Below are positions 5,417 through 6,809 of a stretch of 6,809 bases of DNA, piece after piece. Below the pieces are notes generated by a model. The model saw nothing but the letters and a program-made list of their open reading frames with translations. It made no database searches and had not been told where the DNA came from. The position numbers and the translations under genes are program-made. This DNA is from Chersky-822 sp036769525 (GTDB lineage: Bacteria; Actinomycetota; Actinomycetes; Streptosporangiales; Streptosporangiaceae). How positions within the stretch are numbered: the first letter of the stretch is position 1; every line of letters starts with the position of its first letter. The stretch is from assembly GCA_051004215.1 (NCBI GenBank), contig JBPCKO010000137.1, forward strand, positions 1 to 6,809, written 5' to 3'.

Positions 5417-6809
5417 CCGGGCGGCCTGACCCGCCGGGCAGCTCGCGCGAGGTGGAGTTCCGCGGCCGATGACGGATAAGTCGCGGCGGGCGGCCCGCTC
5501 CAGGAACGGCAGCACCAGGTCGCCCGTCGCCGACCTGGCCAGCGCCAGCCCGTCCGCGACCGGGACGTCCCGAACCGAGTAGTGCTGCTGCCCCGCCGCC
5601 GTGGTCGCGGTCAGCGTCATCAGGCCGAGCCGGCGCTGGAACCAGGTCTGGTGCACCCGCCAGCCGATGATCGCGTCGGCCGAGATGATCGTCCGGCGCC
5701 TGGCCAGGCTGCCGGTGCGGCTGATCAGCCAGCCATCGGCGAGCAGGTGGCCGAGGCTGCGGTACCGGTCGGCGGCGACGAGCAGGGCCCCCGGCACCAG
5801 GATGAACGATCCGATCCAGACCCAGGCCGGCCCGTGCCTGGCCCAGGTCGCGATGCAGATCCCGGCGATGAGCACCACCGCGGCGGCGAGCGCGCGGACA
5901 TAGCGCCGCCGCCGCGCAGCCGGCCCGTGCTGGCGCAGCGGACCCGAGGTAATCGCATCGGACACCCCGAGCACCAGGCTGGCCACCCGGTGCGCGACCG
6001 CTCGCGGGGCTGGCGGCACCAGCACCGAACCCTCCCGTTCGGCCCCGCGGCCGATGTGCAGTCCGGTGGCGATCGCGATGCAGCGCGCGCCCTTCGCGGC
6101 CCGCAGCAGCAGCGGCTCGCTGATCTCCACGCCCCGCAGGCGGCTCATCGAGATCGTGGTCGCCCGCACCGACAGCAGCCCCCTGGTCACTCGCAGGGTC
6201 TGCGCGCCGAGCCCGGAAAGCCGGAAGTTCCAGAACACCAGTACGTAGCCAATCATCGCGACCAGCACGTACCCGGCCATCGCGACGCAGCCGCCGACGA
6301 CCACCCGCTGGACCACAGAAAGCGCGGTGAAGTCGGCGACCACCCGCTGCACCGGCCGGGCCGCGGCGAGATTGACGTCGGCCGCGTTCGTGATCTGCAG
6401 GACCGCGCCGAAGAGCACACCGAGAACGACCAGCCCGGTCAGGGTCAGCGGCGCGAACCTCAGCCAGCCGAGCTCGAGCTCGACGATCGCCGGGTCCTCG
6501 GCCGCAGTTCCGGGCCCGGTCGCGGCGCCGGGCCCGGTGGCGGCGCCGGGCTCGGTCGCGGGCCCGGCGAGCGTGCCTGGTGGTCCGGCTGGCCCGGTCG
6601 CGGGCCAAGCGGGCCCGCCCGGTGATCCGGCTGGCCCGGTCTCAGGCCCGGCGGACCCGCCCAGTGGCTGCGCGGCCGACGGCTCGGCGGCGGCAGCAGC
6701 CCCAGGCGCCGGGGCTGACGCAGGAGCCGTGGGCACCTCGGAGGGGGGCCGGGGGGGGCGGACGGGATGAGCGGAATGAGCGGCGTGAACGCGCACGGGA
6801 CAAACGGAT
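5366..6809 (-). CDS. bPH2-domain (YdbT-like) membrane protein, probably cut at its N-terminus
   Basis: The frame is open from the stop at 5366-5368 to the right edge. Numbering from the first GTG in the window (6796), 476 residues are visible. Residues 11-103 are Pro/Gly/Ala low complexity with collagen-like repeats. ELELGWLRFAPLTLTGL (106-122) then begins a paired membrane segment (115-136, 166-189). A first bacterial PH domain spans about 190-275 (FRLSGLGAQTLRVTRGLLSV, then SMSRLRGVEISEPLL). Two more helices (302-317, 325-341) precede a second PH domain at 350-435, with the typical pattern WLISRTGSLARRRTIISADAIIGW. YdbT-like proteins usually have another PH domain plus helices before this point, so that part is likely encoded beyond the edge and the Pro/Gly stretch is a linker. 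No SD precedes GTG 6796 or GTG 6736, so neither start is convincing. The C-terminal 16 residues overlap the RDD gene. Function of the family is unknown; membrane association is clear. Confidence 0.85.
   Translation of the reverse strand, partial: SVCPVRVHAAHSAHPVRPPRPPSEVPTAPASAPAPGAAAAAEPSAAQPLGGSAGPETGPAGSPGGPAWPATGPAGPPGTLAGPATEPGAATGPGAATGPGTAAEDPAIVELELGWLRFAPLTLTGLVVLGVLFGAVLQITNAADVNLAAARPVQRVVADFTALSVVQRVVVGGCVAMAGYVLVAMIGYVLVFWNFRLSGLGAQTLRVTRGLLSVRATTISMSRLRGVEISEPLLLRAAKGARCIAIATGLHIGRGAEREGSVLVPPAPRAVAHRVASLVLGVSDAITSGPLRQHGPAARRRRYVRALAAAVVLIAGICIATWARHGPAWVWIGSFILVPGALLVAADRYRSLGHLLADGWLISRTGSLARRRTIISADAIIGWRVHQTWFQRRLGLMTLTATTAAGQQHYSVRDVPVADGLALARSATGDLVLPFLERAARRDLSVIGRGTPPRASCPAGQAARLAGGREAVVVRLVARS
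6510..6563 (-). repeat. 18-bp tandem repeat in the PH-protein linker
   Basis: Three head-to-tail 18-bp units lie at 6510-6527, 6528-6545 and 6546-6563 (core CCGGGCCCGGTCGCGG). The first two differ at one base; the third is more diverged. On the - strand they encode a six-residue unit (GAATGP repeated) in the low-complexity linker. The copy number keeps frame, so it could vary without breaking the gene. Confidence 0.75.
6584..6641 (-). repeat. 42-bp-period repeat in the PH-protein linker
   Basis: TCCGGCTGGCCCGGTC at 6584-6599 recurs exactly at 6626-6641. The 42-bp period corresponds to 14-residue units in the product, TGPAGSPGGPAWPA (53-66) and TGPAGPPGTLAGPA (67-80). It is independent of the adjacent 18-bp repeat and part of the same disordered linker. 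Confidence 0.65.

Noticed and set aside
5411..5445. Terminator hairpin between the RDD and PH genes
   Set aside because: The GC-rich arms here (around CCGGGCGG and CCGCCGGG) do not pair cleanly when aligned, so no supported stem exists, and the region is coding for the PH protein.
5322..6608. Second long - strand frame overlapping the PH-domain gene
   Set aside because: It is a +1/-1 shadow of the PH frame, made almost only of Arg, Ala, Gly and Pro, and lacks hydrophobic segments or motifs.
5582..6625. Long + strand open frame opposite the PH-domain gene
   Set aside because: The product is compositionally odd (His/Arg/Gln/Gly-rich) with no domain or RBS, while the - strand shows two clear PH domains and membrane helices.

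Overview
The window is 6.8 kb of very GC-rich DNA. Third codon positions are almost all G or C, GTG starts are common, and genes are packed with 4-base start/stop overlaps. This points to a high-GC actinobacterium (Streptomyces/Streptosporangiales/Frankia-like or mycobacterial relatives); nothing visible fixes the genus. No RNA gene, transposase, integrase, phage gene or CRISPR array was seen.

Layout. Left block, + strand: the 3' part of a DUF4350 membrane protein gene (open to the left edge), then a MoxR-type AAA+ ATPase gene (952-1944) and a DUF58 gene (1941-3233). The three are joined by GTGA and ATGA overlaps, so they form one translationally coupled operon. It ends in a perfect inverted repeat that includes the DUF58 stop codon. 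Next, on the - strand and convergent with that operon, is an actinobacterial SpoIIM/DUF95-type multi-pass membrane protein (3322-4317). A 22-bp tandem repeat covers its stop codon. A short divergent promoter region (4318-4399) separates it from a + strand RDD-family membrane protein (4400-5416). The RDD gene runs 51 bp into the 3' end of a convergent - strand gene (5366 to the right edge) for a membrane protein with bacterial PH (bPH2, YdbT-like) domains.

How the genes fit together. From memory, the DUF4350 - moxR - DUF58 - (divergent) spoIIM-like - RDD order is the conserved actinobacterial arrangement also found at the M. tuberculosis moxR2 locus (about Rv3691-Rv3695). MoxR ATPases are thought to act as chaperones or remodelling factors working with von Willebrand A-fold partners, here the DUF58 protein. 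The other four products are all predicted integral membrane proteins. The inferred theme is an ATP-driven envelope maturation or stress module at the cytoplasmic membrane, but its substrate is unknown and the sequence does not reveal it.

The unusual points are small-scale. They are a tandem duplication of the spoIIM-like gene's 3' end with its stop codon, a stop-codon palindrome, a convergent coding overlap, possible divergent promoters with a leaderless spoIIM-like mRNA, Pro/Gly/Ala repeat tails in two neighbouring membrane proteins, and long G-tracts near both edges that could be G-quadruplexes or assembly-sensitive sites. Both edge genes are open to the end, so the window may be an arbitrary slice or a short contig. 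I did not find a clearly novel system; this is a conserved but functionally obscure locus.
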